The notes under the pieces were generated by a model. The model was not told the origin of the DNA. It saw only the letters and a list, made by a program, of their open reading frames with translations, and did not search any database. A stretch of 64,000 nucleotides of DNA from Actinoplanes lutulentus (GTDB lineage: Bacteria; Actinomycetota; Actinomycetes; Mycobacteriales; Micromonosporaceae). The translations under genes and the position numbers were made by a program. This document shows positions 52,284 to 61,520 of this stretch, one piece after another. The stretch covers positions 310,001-374,000 of the forward strand of contig NZ_QLMJ01000002.1 of NCBI RefSeq assembly GCF_003259845.1. The letters are read 5' to 3'. How positions within the stretch are numbered: position 1 is the stretch's first letter; each line of letters opens with the position of its first letter.

Positions 52284-53554
52284 TTTCCGCGTACCCCGAT
52301 GGTGAAGCGACAACCGAAGGTCGCGGCAGCGACCGTGCGCCGATCCAGGATCGCGTCGCCGGCGGGACGGCGGCCGGTCTCGACCCAGCGGACCAGATCG
52401 TCGAAGCCCTGGCGCAGCTCGGGCTGGGTGAAGCCGCAGTGCGTGACGTCGCGGATGGCGCGGGATACGAAGTTGCGGCCGTGCGACTCGCGGGCGTAGT
52501 ACTGCTCCATCGAGAACGGGACGAACAGGTCGCCGATGCCGTGCAGCGACAGGACCGGGATGCGCGGTTTGCCGGCGACGACCGGGACGTCCGCGGTGGT
52601 GGTCCGGCGGACCCGCAGCACGTCGGCGTTGAGCTTCTTCTCCGTGGCGGTGAGGCGGCGGGCGTCGGTCGAGCGGTACAGCGTGTGCCGGTTGTCGACG
52701 GATCCGGCGGTCAGGCTCGGGTAGAAGCTGAACAGGAACGGGACACCGCCCTGGGCGGCCGCGTTCCAGTACGCGAGCGCCGCGTCGAATCCGGGCCGCT
52801 CGCCGCCGCTGCGGCGCTCGACGACGTTCGACCAGGTGCGGCCGGCGTCGGTGAGGCCGGTCGTCACGCCGAGGGCGGGGATGATCTTTCCGAGTTGCGC
52901 ACCGAACTGCGGCGACGCGGGGAAGTCGACGTCAGTCTCGGCGAGCGCGGCAGCGGTGACCGTGGTGTCCAGGAAGTAGTCGAACAGCTCGACGTCGCCG
53001 AGCACCCCGCAGGTCGGCATCGCGCCGGTGAAGGTGCGCGGGTATTTCTCGATGGCCACCGCGGTGACGTGGCCGCCCATCGAGGCGCCGGTGATGTAGA
53101 CCTTCCGCGCCTTGGCGCCGGTGGCCTGCCGGAACACGTCGATCAGCGCGTGCGTGTCGGTCACGCCCTGCGACACGTCGTAGCCGTTGGTGGCGTAGCT
53201 GGAGGCCGCCCACGCGAAGCCGCGCTCGATGTAGTGCGCGCGCAGCGCCGGGTTGTCGACGAAGACCGTGGTCCCGTTGCCCCGGAAGCCGTGCGCGTAG
53301 ACGACGAGCTGGCCGTTCCAGCGCTTCGGCCTCTCGATCCGGTACGCCGCGCCGTCCTTGATCCCGGTCCAGATCTTCGCGTCCGGCAACGCGGCGAAGG
53401 GTGTGCCGTCGATGTTGCACGCCGGGTCGGCGACCACATAGCCGGGTTTGCCGGGTGGGGGCGCCTGGCAGGCCACGGGTGCGGCCAGGGCGGGTGCGGG
53501 TGCGAGTGCGACGGGCAGGAGAAGGGCGAGGGCGAGCGCGGAACGACCGATCAT
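52262..53554 (-). CDS. Secreted alpha/beta hydrolase
   Basis: A 430-residue exported hydrolase. A Sec signal peptide covers residues 1-24 (LLLPVALAPAPALA-A). The alpha/beta-hydrolase fold shows the oxyanion region VVYAHGFRGNG, nucleophile Ser in TGASMGGHV, Asp in LHGIGDLFVP and His in VTHCGFT. Several Cys suggest disulfides. Substrate unknown (esterase or peptidase). GGGAGGTAA of its ribosome site forms the stop of the upstream NUDIX gene, so translation of the two is coupled. Confidence 0.88.
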   Translation of the reverse strand: MIGRSALALALLLPVALAPAPALAAPVACQAPPPGKPGYVVADPACNIDGTPFAALPDAKIWTGIKDGAAYRIERPKRWNGQLVVYAHGFRGNGTTVFVDNPALRAHYIERGFAWAASSYATNGYDVSQGVTDTHALIDVFRQATGAKARKVYITGASMGGHVTAVAIEKYPRTFTGAMPTCGVLGDVELFDYFLDTTVTAAALAETDVDFPASPQFGAQLGKIIPALGVTTGLTDAGRTWSNVVERRSGGERPGFDAALAYWNAAAQGGVPFLFSFYPSLTAGSVDNRHTLYRSTDARRLTATEKKLNADVLRVRRTTTADVPVVAGKPRIPVLSLHGIGDLFVPFSMEQYYARESHGRNFVSRAIRDVTHCGFTQPELRQGFDDLVRWVETGRRPAGDAILDRRTVAAATFGCRFTIGVRGNYAPCGG

Positions 53555-53560
53555 CGGTGT

Positions 53561-53574
53561 TTACCTCCCGGTAA
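53561..53574. promoter_or_regulatory. TTACC-N4-GGTAA palindrome at a hydrolase gene start
   Basis: TTACC-TCCC-GGTAA lies seven bases before the start of the secreted alpha/beta hydrolase and spans the NUDIX stop. The same palindrome, with a different centre, overlaps the start of the secreted phosphodiesterase at 57138. It also contains the ribosome site, so it may be coincidental. Confidence 0.35.
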
Positions 53575-54244
53575 CATCCAATGGGCGGCGTCGATGCATG
53601 TCAAGGGCCTTCCACTGCAGCATCATGATTGTCTTGGCGTCGGCGATCTCGCCGGTCTCGATCCGCTTGAGCGCCTCGTCGAGTCCGATCTCCACGGTCT
53701 CGATGTCCTCGCCGTCCTCGGCGAGCCCGCCGCCCTCACCGGTGCGTGACGCCGTGCTGTAGGTCGCCGCGAAGCAGTGCACCCGCTCGGTGACCGAACC
53801 CGGGCTCATCCAGACACTGAACACCGGCTCCAGCTCGCCGATCTCGACGCCCAGCTCCTCGCTCGCCTCCCGGCGGATCGCCGCGGCGGGGTCGTCGCCG
53901 TCGAGCAGCCCGGCGGCCGTCTCGACGAACATGCCGTCCGGGTGCCCGTTCACGTAGACCGGGAACCGGAACTGCCTGGTCAGCAGCACGGTGTCGCGGG
54001 CCGGGTCGTGCAGCAGCACTGTTGCGCCGTCGCCCCGGTCGTAGGTTTCCCGCTGCTGCCGGGTCCAGGAGCCGTCACGGCCGCGGTAGTCGTACGTTGT
54101 CCGGCGCAGGACGTGCCACGCCGTGGCGAGCAACTCGACGTCCTGGATCACCACGTCCGGGTTGCCGGTGAGGTCGCGTCCCGCCTGGTCCAGGCCGGTG
54201 CGGCCGCGGGCGTCAGGGATGTCGATGCCGCTTCTGTTGTCCAC
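53561..54244 (-). CDS. NUDIX hydrolase (NudK/ADP-sugar type)
   Basis: A 227-residue NUDIX enzyme. The NUDIX box GLLDGDDPAAAIRREASEELGV holds the metal-binding Glu residues. The preceding LTRQFRFPVYVNG and FVETAAG match the GDP-mannose/ADP-sugar pyrophosphatase group. It should hydrolyse a nucleoside diphosphate linked to a sugar or similar moiety. I place the start at GTG 54244 rather than 54283 so that the divergent DeoR gene keeps its own promoter. Its stop lies inside the ribosome site of the secreted hydrolase gene. Confidence 0.87.
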   Translation of the reverse strand: MDNRSGIDIPDARGRTGLDQAGRDLTGNPDVVIQDVELLATAWHVLRRTTYDYRGRDGSWTRQQRETYDRGDGATVLLHDPARDTVLLTRQFRFPVYVNGHPDGMFVETAAGLLDGDDPAAAIRREASEELGVEIGELEPVFSVWMSPGSVTERVHCFAATYSTASRTGEGGGLAEDGEDIETVEIGLDEALKRIETGEIADAKTIMMLQWKALDMHRRRPLDVTGR

Positions 54245-54302
54245 GGGCAAGAACGTACACTCGAAACACGTAAGAGTCGACAATATTAAGGAGAAACGCG
54301 TA

Positions 54303-55058
54303 ATGCTGCCCGCGGAGCGACGTGACTACCTGCTGGTCCGGCTGCACGCCGACGGCAAACTCGTGGCCAAGGATGTGGCCGCCGAGCTGGGGATCGCCGA
54401 GGACAACATCCGGCGTGACCTGCGGGAGATGGCGACGGCCGGGCTGTGCCAGCGGGTCTACGGCGGGGCGCTCCCGGTCTCCCCGGCGGTGGCGGACTAC
54501 GCCTCCCGGGCCACGGTCGCCACGTCGAGCAAGGAACGGGTGGCGGCGGCCGCGGTCGCACTGATCCGCCCCGGCGCGACGGTCCTGCTCGACGGCGGGA
54601 CGACGGCGCTGGCGGTCACGGCGGCCCTGCCCCGCGACCTGCGCGCGACGATCGTGACGCACAGCCCGACGGTGGCCGCGGCGCTGGTCGGCCATCCGGC
54701 GGTGGAGGTGTTCGTGCTGGGCGGCCGCCTCTTCAAGCACTCGGCGGTGACGTCCGGCGCGGCGGCGGCCGAGGCGGCCCAGCGGGTGACGGCGGATCTG
54801 TTCCTGCTGGGCGTGACGGGTGTCCACCACGAGGCGGGGCTGACCACCGGTGACGCCGACGAGGCGGCGATGAAGCGAACCCTGGCCGGCCGGGCCGCGG
54901 ACGTCTACGTCCTGGCCAGCAGCGAGAAGATCGGCGCGGCCTCGCCGTTCGTGGTCCTGCCCGCGACCGAGGTCTCCGGCGTGATCACCGACGCGCCCTC
55001 GACGCACCCGGTGCTGACCGCGCTGTCCCAGGCCGGCACCCCGATCATCCCGGCCTGA
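54303..55058 (+). CDS. DeoR/GlpR-family transcriptional regulator
   Basis: A 251-residue regulator. The N-terminal DeoR helix-turn-helix is LVAKDVAAELGIAEDNIRRDLREMATAGLCQRVYGGAL. The C-terminal DeoR sugar-phosphate sensor domain has LLDGGTTALAVTAAL and the ligand pattern LFLLGVTGVHHEAGLTTGDADEAAMKRTL. ATG 54303 has AAGGAG upstream in an AT-richer divergent promoter shared with the NUDIX gene. Such proteins usually repress sugar or nucleoside genes; here the likely targets are itself and the NUDIX-hydrolase pair. Confidence 0.92.
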   Translation: MLPAERRDYLLVRLHADGKLVAKDVAAELGIAEDNIRRDLREMATAGLCQRVYGGALPVSPAVADYASRATVATSSKERVAAAAVALIRPGATVLLDGGTTALAVTAALPRDLRATIVTHSPTVAAALVGHPAVEVFVLGGRLFKHSAVTSGAAAAEAAQRVTADLFLLGVTGVHHEAGLTTGDADEAAMKRTLAGRAADVYVLASSEKIGAASPFVVLPATEVSGVITDAPSTHPVLTALSQAGTPIIPA

Positions 55059-55068
55059 GACTGCTGGA

Positions 55069-56949
55069 TCAGGCCTTGCGGAGGCGGACCGTGACGGTGT
55101 CGTTCTGGTGGATGAGCTCGGCCTGGTAACCCGGGGTGGTCACCACGACCTTGGCGAAGCGGCCGCGGATCTTGCGGGCCTTCAGGACCGGTACGGCCTT
55201 GTCGAACTTCTTGTCCGCGGTCACCGCGATCTCGAGGACCGTGCCGGCGCCGATCGTCGCCTCCTCGTGGACGGTGAGCGGGGCGGCGCCGTGCGGGCGT
55301 ACCGTCGCGGCCAGGGTGCCGGCGCGCAGCCGCAGCTCGCCGCCGACGTGGACCTTCTCCGCCGCCAGGCGCAGCGTGCCGCCGGTGACCGTGACGTCGC
55401 CCGACCCGAGCGCGTTCTTCGCGGCCGCGACCACTGTGCCCTCGGCGATCGTGGTGCCGCCCTGGTACTCGTTGTCGCCGGCCAGCGTGAGCTCGCCGGT
55501 GCCCAGCTTGATCAGGCCGCCGCGGCCCTCGATGTCGTTGCGCCAGGTGTCGGCCGCCGAGAAGCCGCCGGCCGTGGCGTCCAGGCTGACCGCGACGGTC
55601 GCGTCGAACGCGGCGTAACCGTCGGCCGCGGTGAACAGGTCGAGGCGGCCCCACTGCTCGCCGCCGTCCAGCAGCGGGTTGCCGGCGGCCAGGCCCGTGG
55701 TACGCAGGACCTCGCGGCGCTGCGCGGCGTCCAGGTACGGCAGACGGGTCTCGAGCAGGACCTCCGCGCCCTTCGGCACCGTGAAGGCGGCGCGGTTGCG
55801 GGTACGCGGGAGGCCGTACGTCTGCTTCGGTTTCACGATGGCGGCGTTGCGCGCGCGGTCCGCGTACCCATCGCTGGTGATCGAAGAATGAGCGTAGGCG
55901 AAGAGGTCTCCACCGACCTGGGCCTGGAAGTAGGCAAGCGCCTGGGCGCGCGCCTCGGCCTTGAGGGTCGCGTTTGCGGCGTCGCCGAGGATGGCGGCGG
56001 CGAGCGCGGTACCGAGGATGCGACCGCCGATGACGTCGGCCGGGGAGTGCATGCCGGCGATGATCCGGGTCTCGGCCAGGTCGTAGGCCGCAGTGATCAT
56101 CTCCTGGAAGCGCTCCGGGACCGCGTAGGCGAGGGCGATCGAGGCGAGGTAGAGCGCGTTGGTGTGACCGCTGACGTAACCGCCGTCCTCGGCCGGGTTC
56201 GTGCTGCGCTGGCGGAGCAGCTGCGGGACGACGATGGTGTCCGACTCGTAGACCGGGTAACCGAACGCGTCGACCTCGCCGGTGGGCACGATCTCGCTGT
56301 CGGCGTTCATCCGCCACGGGCGCGGGTACTGGTAGGAGAACTTCGACGGGTTGCCCGACGAGTAGTTGCCGCGCAGCGTGTTGACCAGGGTGACGACCTT
56401 GCCGAGCGCCGAGCTGGTGGAACCCGCGCCGAGAGCCGAACCCGCCGGGGCGCCGGCCGGGACCGCGTCGCTGATCGTGGTGGCCGGGGTGGTCGCCGGG
56501 GCCGAGGTGATGCCGGTGACGGCGAGCGCGCCGGCCTTGTAGACGTCGGCGAGCGGGCCGAGGCCGGCGATCACCGAGTAGCTCTGGTGCTGGCGGTCCA
56601 CCACGAACGCGCGGGCGGCCTCGGCCTCGGTGCGCTCGTGGGTGGTCTTCACGCAGTAGCGGACGTTGGCGCGCAGGAAGGCGTGGTCGAGGACGGTGCC
56701 GGTGTTCCAGGCGGTGCCGGTGGACCAGACCTGATTCATGCCGGTGAGGATCCGGACGGCGGCGTTGGTCTCGGCGGTGAGGTTCGCGGTGATGTTCGTC
56801 TGGTAGGAGTCGACGAAGGCTGCCGCTGTTGCTGTTGCCGTTGGTGCTGTCGCCGCTGTGGCGCTTGTGGACAGAAGCTGCGGGCCCGCGAGCAGGCCGG
56901 CTGTTCCGGCGGCGGAAGCGCGCAGCAGAGTGCGGCGACTGAGGTTCAT
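55069..56949 (-). CDS. Tat-exported PAP2-type phosphatase with beta-strand repeat tail
   Basis: A 626-residue exported protein. A twin-arginine signal SRRTLLRASAAG occupies the first about 35 residues. Residues about 40-320 are a PAP2/vanadium-haloperoxidase-like acid phosphatase with GGYVSGHTNALY and ETRIIAGMHSPADVIGGR, which carry the active-site His and Arg. Residues about 470-520 (LTLAGDNEYQGGTTIAEGT, then GSGDVTVTGGTLRLA) match the autotransporter-associated beta-strand repeat, followed by more beta structure. ATG 56949 with GGAG upstream is chosen over the open frame to 57021. It is divergent from a phosphodiesterase gene, suggesting joint phospholipid or phosphate scavenging. Confidence 0.88.
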   Translation of the reverse strand: MNLSRRTLLRASAAGTAGLLAGPQLLSTSATAATAPTATATAAAFVDSYQTNITANLTAETNAAVRILTGMNQVWSTGTAWNTGTVLDHAFLRANVRYCVKTTHERTEAEAARAFVVDRQHQSYSVIAGLGPLADVYKAGALAVTGITSAPATTPATTISDAVPAGAPAGSALGAGSTSSALGKVVTLVNTLRGNYSSGNPSKFSYQYPRPWRMNADSEIVPTGEVDAFGYPVYESDTIVVPQLLRQRSTNPAEDGGYVSGHTNALYLASIALAYAVPERFQEMITAAYDLAETRIIAGMHSPADVIGGRILGTALAAAILGDAANATLKAEARAQALAYFQAQVGGDLFAYAHSSITSDGYADRARNAAIVKPKQTYGLPRTRNRAAFTVPKGAEVLLETRLPYLDAAQRREVLRTTGLAAGNPLLDGGEQWGRLDLFTAADGYAAFDATVAVSLDATAGGFSAADTWRNDIEGRGGLIKLGTGELTLAGDNEYQGGTTIAEGTVVAAAKNALGSGDVTVTGGTLRLAAEKVHVGGELRLRAGTLAATVRPHGAAPLTVHEEATIGAGTVLEIAVTADKKFDKAVPVLKARKIRGRFAKVVVTTPGYQAELIHQNDTVTVRLRKA

Positions 56950-57124
56950 GAGGGAGCTCCGGGGCATGCGGGGGGGCAAGATCGCGCTCAGCTTTCGTGG
57001 GTCCGGCGAAGGTTGACCCAACTCCCCGTGTTGTGAACGTGAACAAATCTGAAAGCAGCAGCTCAGCTCGGTTCCGTAACTCGACGTTCGCCGATTGACT
57101 CTTCCCTCCGGCCTGGGCCTTTGG

Positions 57125-57138
57125 TTACCGTCCGGTAA
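57125..57138. promoter_or_regulatory. TTACC-N4-GGTAA palindrome at the phosphodiesterase start
   Basis: TTACC-GTCC-GGTAA overlaps the first base of the ATG of the secreted phosphodiesterase gene. It matches the palindrome at 53561 in both half sites and spacing. A repressor bound here would block translation-start access or a leaderless transcript. Confidence 0.4.
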
Positions 57139-58454
57139 TGCTTCGCCAGGGAATCCTCGCGTCCGGCATTCTTGCCGCCGCCCTGCTAGCCGCCCCCACT
57201 CCCGCCTACGCCGCCAGCGGCTCCTTCGACGTGCTCACCTACAACGTGGCCGGCCTGCCGGAACTGCTCTCCAGCGCCGAGGTCGACCGGCAGACCGCGC
57301 ACACCGCGATCGGTCAGCGCCTCGGACCGTACGAAGTGGTTCAGGTCCAGGAGGACTTCAACTACCACGCCTATCTGTACGCGGCAGACACCACGCACGC
57401 GTACCGGACGCCGACGAGCGGGGGCGCGGGTATCGGGTCCGGGCTCAACACTCTGTCCACGTTGCCGTACGACACCGACGATTTCGAGCGTGGTGACTGG
57501 GATTCTTGTCAGCTCGATTCCGGGGACTGTCTGACGCCTAAAGGGTTCACGTTCGCGCGTACCCGGGTGGCCGACGGCGTTTACGTCGACTTCTACAACC
57601 TGCACACGAACGCCGGGACCAACGCGGGGGACCAGGAGTCGCGGGCCTCGAACCTGAGCCAGCTCACCGCTTTCATCGCCTCGCACTCGGCGGGGAACGC
57701 GGTGATCGTCATGGGGGACACGAACACCCGGTACACCCGGGCGGCCGATACGATCCGGGACTTCACCGCGGCGAACGGGCTCACCGACGCCTGGGTGAAA
57801 CTGGAACGCGGCGGGGTCGCCCCGGCCGCCGGTGCGGACGCGCTGCTCTGTGACGCGGCGGCGATCACCGACACGTGCGAGGTCGTCGACAAGATTCTTT
57901 ATCGGAGCAGCCGGGCCGTCACGTTGAACGCCGTCGGGTATCACAACGAGCACGCCGGGTTCGTCACCAGCGACGGGCTGATGCTTTCCGACCACTTCCC
58001 GATCAGTACGTCGTTCAGCTGGACCTCGAACCCGGCGTACCAGGTGAGTGAGCAGTTCGGCGGGCCGCACGGGGATCACTACAACGACATCGGCTCGGCC
58101 GGGCGGCTCAGCTCGATCGGGCTGCGGGCCGGGACCCGTGTCGATCAGGTCTCGGCGACGCTTGCCGGTGGCAGTGTGCTGGCGCACGGCGGGACCGGTG
58201 GGACGGCCAAGACGCTTTCCTTGGGCAGTGGTGAATATGTGACGAGCGCTTATCTGTGCCGCGGGGTTTACAGCGGGCGTACCCGGATCTTCTACGTGCG
58301 GTTCACCACGAATCTGGGGAACAGCATCGCCGGCGGGACGACGACGTCGGACTGTGTGACGCGGACTGCTCCGGCCGGTGCGCAGATCGCGGGCTTCCAC
58401 GGGCGGTCCGGGACCGCCGTGGACAAGGTGGGGTTCATCTACACGCCTCGTTGA
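57138..58454 (+). CDS. Secreted sphingomyelinase-like phosphodiesterase with lectin-like domain
   Basis: A 438-residue exported enzyme. A signal peptide covers residues 1-26 (ending TPAYA-A). The endonuclease/exonuclease/phosphatase fold (about 28-290) has LTYNVAGLP, VVQVQEDFN (metal Glu), NLHTNAG, VIVMGDTNTR and LSDHFPIS (catalytic His), the layout of neutral sphingomyelinases and phospholipase-C-like enzymes. Residues about 305-438 (FGGPHGDHYNDI..) look like a jacalin-type beta-prism lectin domain that could anchor it to sugars. The gene is divergent from the PAP2 phosphatase. Confidence 0.87.
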   Translation: MLRQGILASGILAAALLAAPTPAYAASGSFDVLTYNVAGLPELLSSAEVDRQTAHTAIGQRLGPYEVVQVQEDFNYHAYLYAADTTHAYRTPTSGGAGIGSGLNTLSTLPYDTDDFERGDWDSCQLDSGDCLTPKGFTFARTRVADGVYVDFYNLHTNAGTNAGDQESRASNLSQLTAFIASHSAGNAVIVMGDTNTRYTRAADTIRDFTAANGLTDAWVKLERGGVAPAAGADALLCDAAAITDTCEVVDKILYRSSRAVTLNAVGYHNEHAGFVTSDGLMLSDHFPISTSFSWTSNPAYQVSEQFGGPHGDHYNDIGSAGRLSSIGLRAGTRVDQVSATLAGGSVLAHGGTGGTAKTLSLGSGEYVTSAYLCRGVYSGRTRIFYVRFTTNLGNSIAGGTTTSDCVTRTAPAGAQIAGFHGRSGTAVDKVGFIYTPR

Positions 58455-58520
58455 GCTTCGGGCCAGGCTTCCTGATGTGGACCGCGACGGGTCGCCGGTG
58501 GGGGATTTACGTTCGACGAC

Positions 58521-59891
58521 GTGGATCCATTACTCGCCGGCGACCTCGCCGCATTTCCTGAACTGTTGCAGGCCACCCGGGATTACGCGACGCGGTTGCT
58601 GCTCGGCATCAACGAGCGGGCGGTGGCGCGTGATCCTGGGACATTGAGCCCTGCGCCGCTCCCTTTTGACGGTGTCGGCGCGGCCGGTGCTCTCGCATTG
58701 TTCGGGGAGCGCTGGGCGCCGGGCTTTTCCGGCAGCGCCGGGCCGCGCTATCTCGGTTTCGTCACCGGCGGCGCCACGCCGGCCGCACTCGCCGGCGACT
58801 GGCTGACCGGAACGCTCGACCAGAACGGGTCGAACCGCTCGGGCTCGTCGTCCGCCGATCTTGAGGACGAGACGGTCGGATGGCTGCGGGACATGTTCCA
58901 TCTCGGTCAGGACTTCACGGGGACGTTCGTCTCCGGCGCCACCATGTCGAACACCGTCGGCCTCGCCATCGGCCGGGAATGGCTGGGCGAGCAGCTCGGG
59001 GTCGAGGTCGCACGGCAGGGCGTGGGAGCGCTCGGCCCGGTGACGGTCTTGTCGGGTACGCCGCACTCCAGCGTGGTCAAGGCCCTGTCGATGCTCGGAA
59101 TCGGTCGTGACGCCCTCCGCCTGGTGCCGACGCTGGACGGCCGGGAGGCAGTAGACGTCGCGGCGCTCGCGTCGGTGCTCGATGAGCTCGGCGGACGTCC
59201 GGCCATCGTCGTCGCCAATGCGGGAACGGTGAACACCGTCGACTTCGATGATCTGCGGGCGATCGCTTCGCTGCGTTCGCGTTATCCGTTCTGGTTGCAT
59301 GTCGATGCGGCGTTCGGCGCTTTTGCCGCTCTTTCGCCGTCGCATTCCCACCTGGTCGACGGCTTGGATCTGGCGGACTCGGTCTGTGTGGATTTGCACA
59401 AGTGGCTGAATGTTCCCTACGACTCGGCCGTGCAATTCACCCGGCGACGCGATCTGCAGGTCCGGGTGTTCCAGAACGCCGCCGCTTATCTCGGTGACCC
59501 CGGCCCGAACCCTGATCATGTGCATCTCACGCCGGAGAACTCGCGCCGTCTGCGGGCGCTTGCGGCGTGGTTCACGCTTGCTGCCTACGGTGTTGACGGG
59601 CATCGGGAGATCGTGGTGCGCGACATCTCGGCGGCACAACTTCTCGGCGAGCGGCTCGCGGCCATGCCGGGGGTCGAGCTCCTTTCCCCGGTACGCCTCA
59701 ACGTCGTCTGCTTCACGTTTTCCGGTGATGTGGGGCGGGCTGTTCAAGCAATCGCGGAGTCCGGGGAAGCATTTTTGACGCCGACGGTTTATCGGGGGGT
59801 TCCGGCGTTGAGGGCGGCTTTCAGCAATTGGCGGACGAGTCGTGAGGACGTGGAGCGGGTGGTGGAGGTTTTACGCAAGCACCTGGTGTGA
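58521..59891 (+). CDS. PLP-dependent group II decarboxylase
   Basis: A 456-residue pyridoxal-phosphate enzyme of the aromatic-L-amino-acid/glutamate decarboxylase group. It shows GATMSNTVGLAIGREWLG, SGTPHSSVVKALSMLGIG (His stacking on PLP), NAGTVNTVDFDDL, HVDAAFGAF and the PLP-binding Lys in VDLHKWLNVPYD. The start is GTG 58521. Substrate specificity cannot be read; it makes an amine from an amino acid. It stands alone downstream of the phosphodiesterase gene, 66 bases away on the same strand. Confidence 0.9.
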   Translation: MDPLLAGDLAAFPELLQATRDYATRLLLGINERAVARDPGTLSPAPLPFDGVGAAGALALFGERWAPGFSGSAGPRYLGFVTGGATPAALAGDWLTGTLDQNGSNRSGSSSADLEDETVGWLRDMFHLGQDFTGTFVSGATMSNTVGLAIGREWLGEQLGVEVARQGVGALGPVTVLSGTPHSSVVKALSMLGIGRDALRLVPTLDGREAVDVAALASVLDELGGRPAIVVANAGTVNTVDFDDLRAIASLRSRYPFWLHVDAAFGAFAALSPSHSHLVDGLDLADSVCVDLHKWLNVPYDSAVQFTRRRDLQVRVFQNAAAYLGDPGPNPDHVHLTPENSRRLRALAAWFTLAAYGVDGHREIVVRDISAAQLLGERLAAMPGVELLSPVRLNVVCFTFSGDVGRAVQAIAESGEAFLTPTVYRGVPALRAAFSNWRTSREDVERVVEVLRKHLV

Positions 59892-60514
59892 GTCGCTTCG
59901 GGGGAGGGCTTGCGGGGTGGATGGGGGCGCACGGAACGGCTCTGTGCGTTCTCGTCCACGCCATAGCCGTGATGTCGGCACACGGACGGCAACGGTGTGA
60001 TTCCGTCCCCGCTTTTCGGTTTGATGGTGTGCCCTTGTCCACGCGGTGCCGGGGTCACCGTGTGCTCTCGACTCGATCGGGTTTGTTGTGTCGCTCGATC
60101 CGACCGCGGCGGCGTCGGTGACTGCGCGATGCGAAGCCTCGGCGGTTGTGGCGGCGGCGGTCGTGGTCGCGGTCGGTCGGGTCGGGTCGGGTTCGGGTGG
60201 TGGTGATGGTCGGCCGGGCGGTTGATCTTGCTCATCCCGCAGATCTTGAGCCTTTGACTACATCAGGGGGTGTACAGAGGCCCAAGATCTCGCATTGAGT
60301 GCTCTGCGGATGGCGGCAACTCGGCGTGAGTGGGCAGGTGCTGGTGGTCGGTCAGCGTGACCGGGGACGTGCCGTGACCCTGGGCAGCGATGGCGGGCCG
60401 CGGCGGGCCTCTGGCGTCCCTGCGGCAACCACTCGCGCACCGTGACCTAGGCGCTCACCGCACGTGGTCCGCAGCTCGGGCGAGGCTGGGGGCGGCTGGG
60501 CTGGGTGGACGGGG
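59892..60514. other. 620-bp gap without a convincing gene
   Basis: Short frames on both strands lack domains and start signals. The notable structures are an inverted repeat at 60241-60290 and a GGTCG-rich run near 60170-60190. Confidence 0.5.
60241..60290. repeat. Inverted repeat with AGATCTTG arms
   Basis: AGATCTTGAGCC (60241-60252) and GGCCCAAGATCT (60279-60290) are complementary except for one base, with a 26-base loop. It lies between convergent genes, so it may act as a terminator for either. Confidence 0.45.
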
Positions 60515-61219
60515 CTAGGGGCGGGAGGCTTGGGAGACCAGGGTGGCGGCTACATCGCGGAGTTTTCGGTTGGCGGCCTGGGAGGCCTTGGAGAGGATGG
60601 CGAAAGCCTCGTCGGCAGTGCAGCGGCGCTGGCTCATGATGATGCCCTTTGCCTGTTCGATCACGGCTCGGCTCTCCATCGCCACCTGCATCTGGCGGGC
60701 CAGGGCCGCCGTCGTGTCATAGAGGTGGGCGTTCGCCAGGGAGACCGCCGCGTAGCCCGCGAACGTCTCGGCCAGGACCACCGAGTCGGCGTCGAAGGCC
60801 TGGACCGAGACCGCGTAGATGTTCAGGGCGCCGGTCACCGTCTCGTGGATGGGCAGGCCCACCGAAAGGGCGCTGTGTACGCCCACCGAGCCGGCGTGTT
60901 CCTGCCAGCCCGGCCAGCGGTTCTCGGCGCGGACGTCGTCGACGATCAGGGTGGTGCGTTCGGCCGCGGCGGCGAGGCACGGGCCGCAGCCGTTCTCGTA
61001 CTGCCACTTGTCGATCCAGAGGGCGGCGTCGCCGGTGCAGGCCACGGTGCGCGGGCCGTCGGTGCGGATCAGGGTCACCGAGACCTCGTGGGCGCCGGGT
61101 ACGGCACGTTTCGCCAGGGTCGCGACCTGGTCAAGGACACCTTCCAGGTCGGTGTCGCCCAGGGTGATCCGGCCCAGCTCATGCAGGGCAGCGGTGGGAT
61201 CGGCCAGGTCAGGCGTCAT
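60515..61219 (-). CDS. GAF-ANTAR sensor/antiterminator protein
   Basis: A 234-residue protein. A GAF domain at about 20-165 (ENGCGPCLAAAAERTTLIVDDV, ALSVGLPIHETVTGALNIYA) is followed by an ANTAR RNA-binding domain (about 170-228: MQVAMESRAVIEQAKGIIMSQRRCTADEAFAIL). ANTAR proteins bind paired hairpins in nascent RNA and prevent termination; the GAF ligand is unknown. It is divergent from a close paralogue at 61521. Confidence 0.92.
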   Translation of the reverse strand: MTPDLADPTAALHELGRITLGDTDLEGVLDQVATLAKRAVPGAHEVSVTLIRTDGPRTVACTGDAALWIDKWQYENGCGPCLAAAAERTTLIVDDVRAENRWPGWQEHAGSVGVHSALSVGLPIHETVTGALNIYAVSVQAFDADSVVLAETFAGYAAVSLANAHLYDTTAALARQMQVAMESRAVIEQAKGIIMSQRRCTADEAFAILSKASQAANRKLRDVAATLVSQASRP

Positions 61220-61520
61220 GGGTTCGAGTCTGGGTCACATCGAGCGGGTGCGCTGTCAGTTAAAACAACTGATCGCAAACGACGGCATACCCCGACAACC
61301 TCGCCACTAACGGGTGACTGCCCGCCGGTGTCCGCCTCGCGGAGGTTATTGGGTATTATCTGCCAACTGCGGCCGGAGTCGTCCATCGACATCGGCCAAC
61401 CAGCGTCAAGCAGCGGCGCGGATCCGGCGGCCACACCACGTGGTTGTCCGGGCAGCACCACCGGTAACCGACGCGAGCCGCATTCGGCGGATCGCGCACC
61501 GCTGCGGGGATCCTCTGACG
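61220..61520. other. Divergent promoter region of the GAF-ANTAR pair
   Basis: About 300 bases between the two divergent starts. A less GC-rich stretch, TTATTGGGTATTATCTGCC (61345-61363), is the best promoter candidate. The frame of the plus-strand gene is open through much of this region but encodes nothing GAF-like. Confidence 0.4.
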
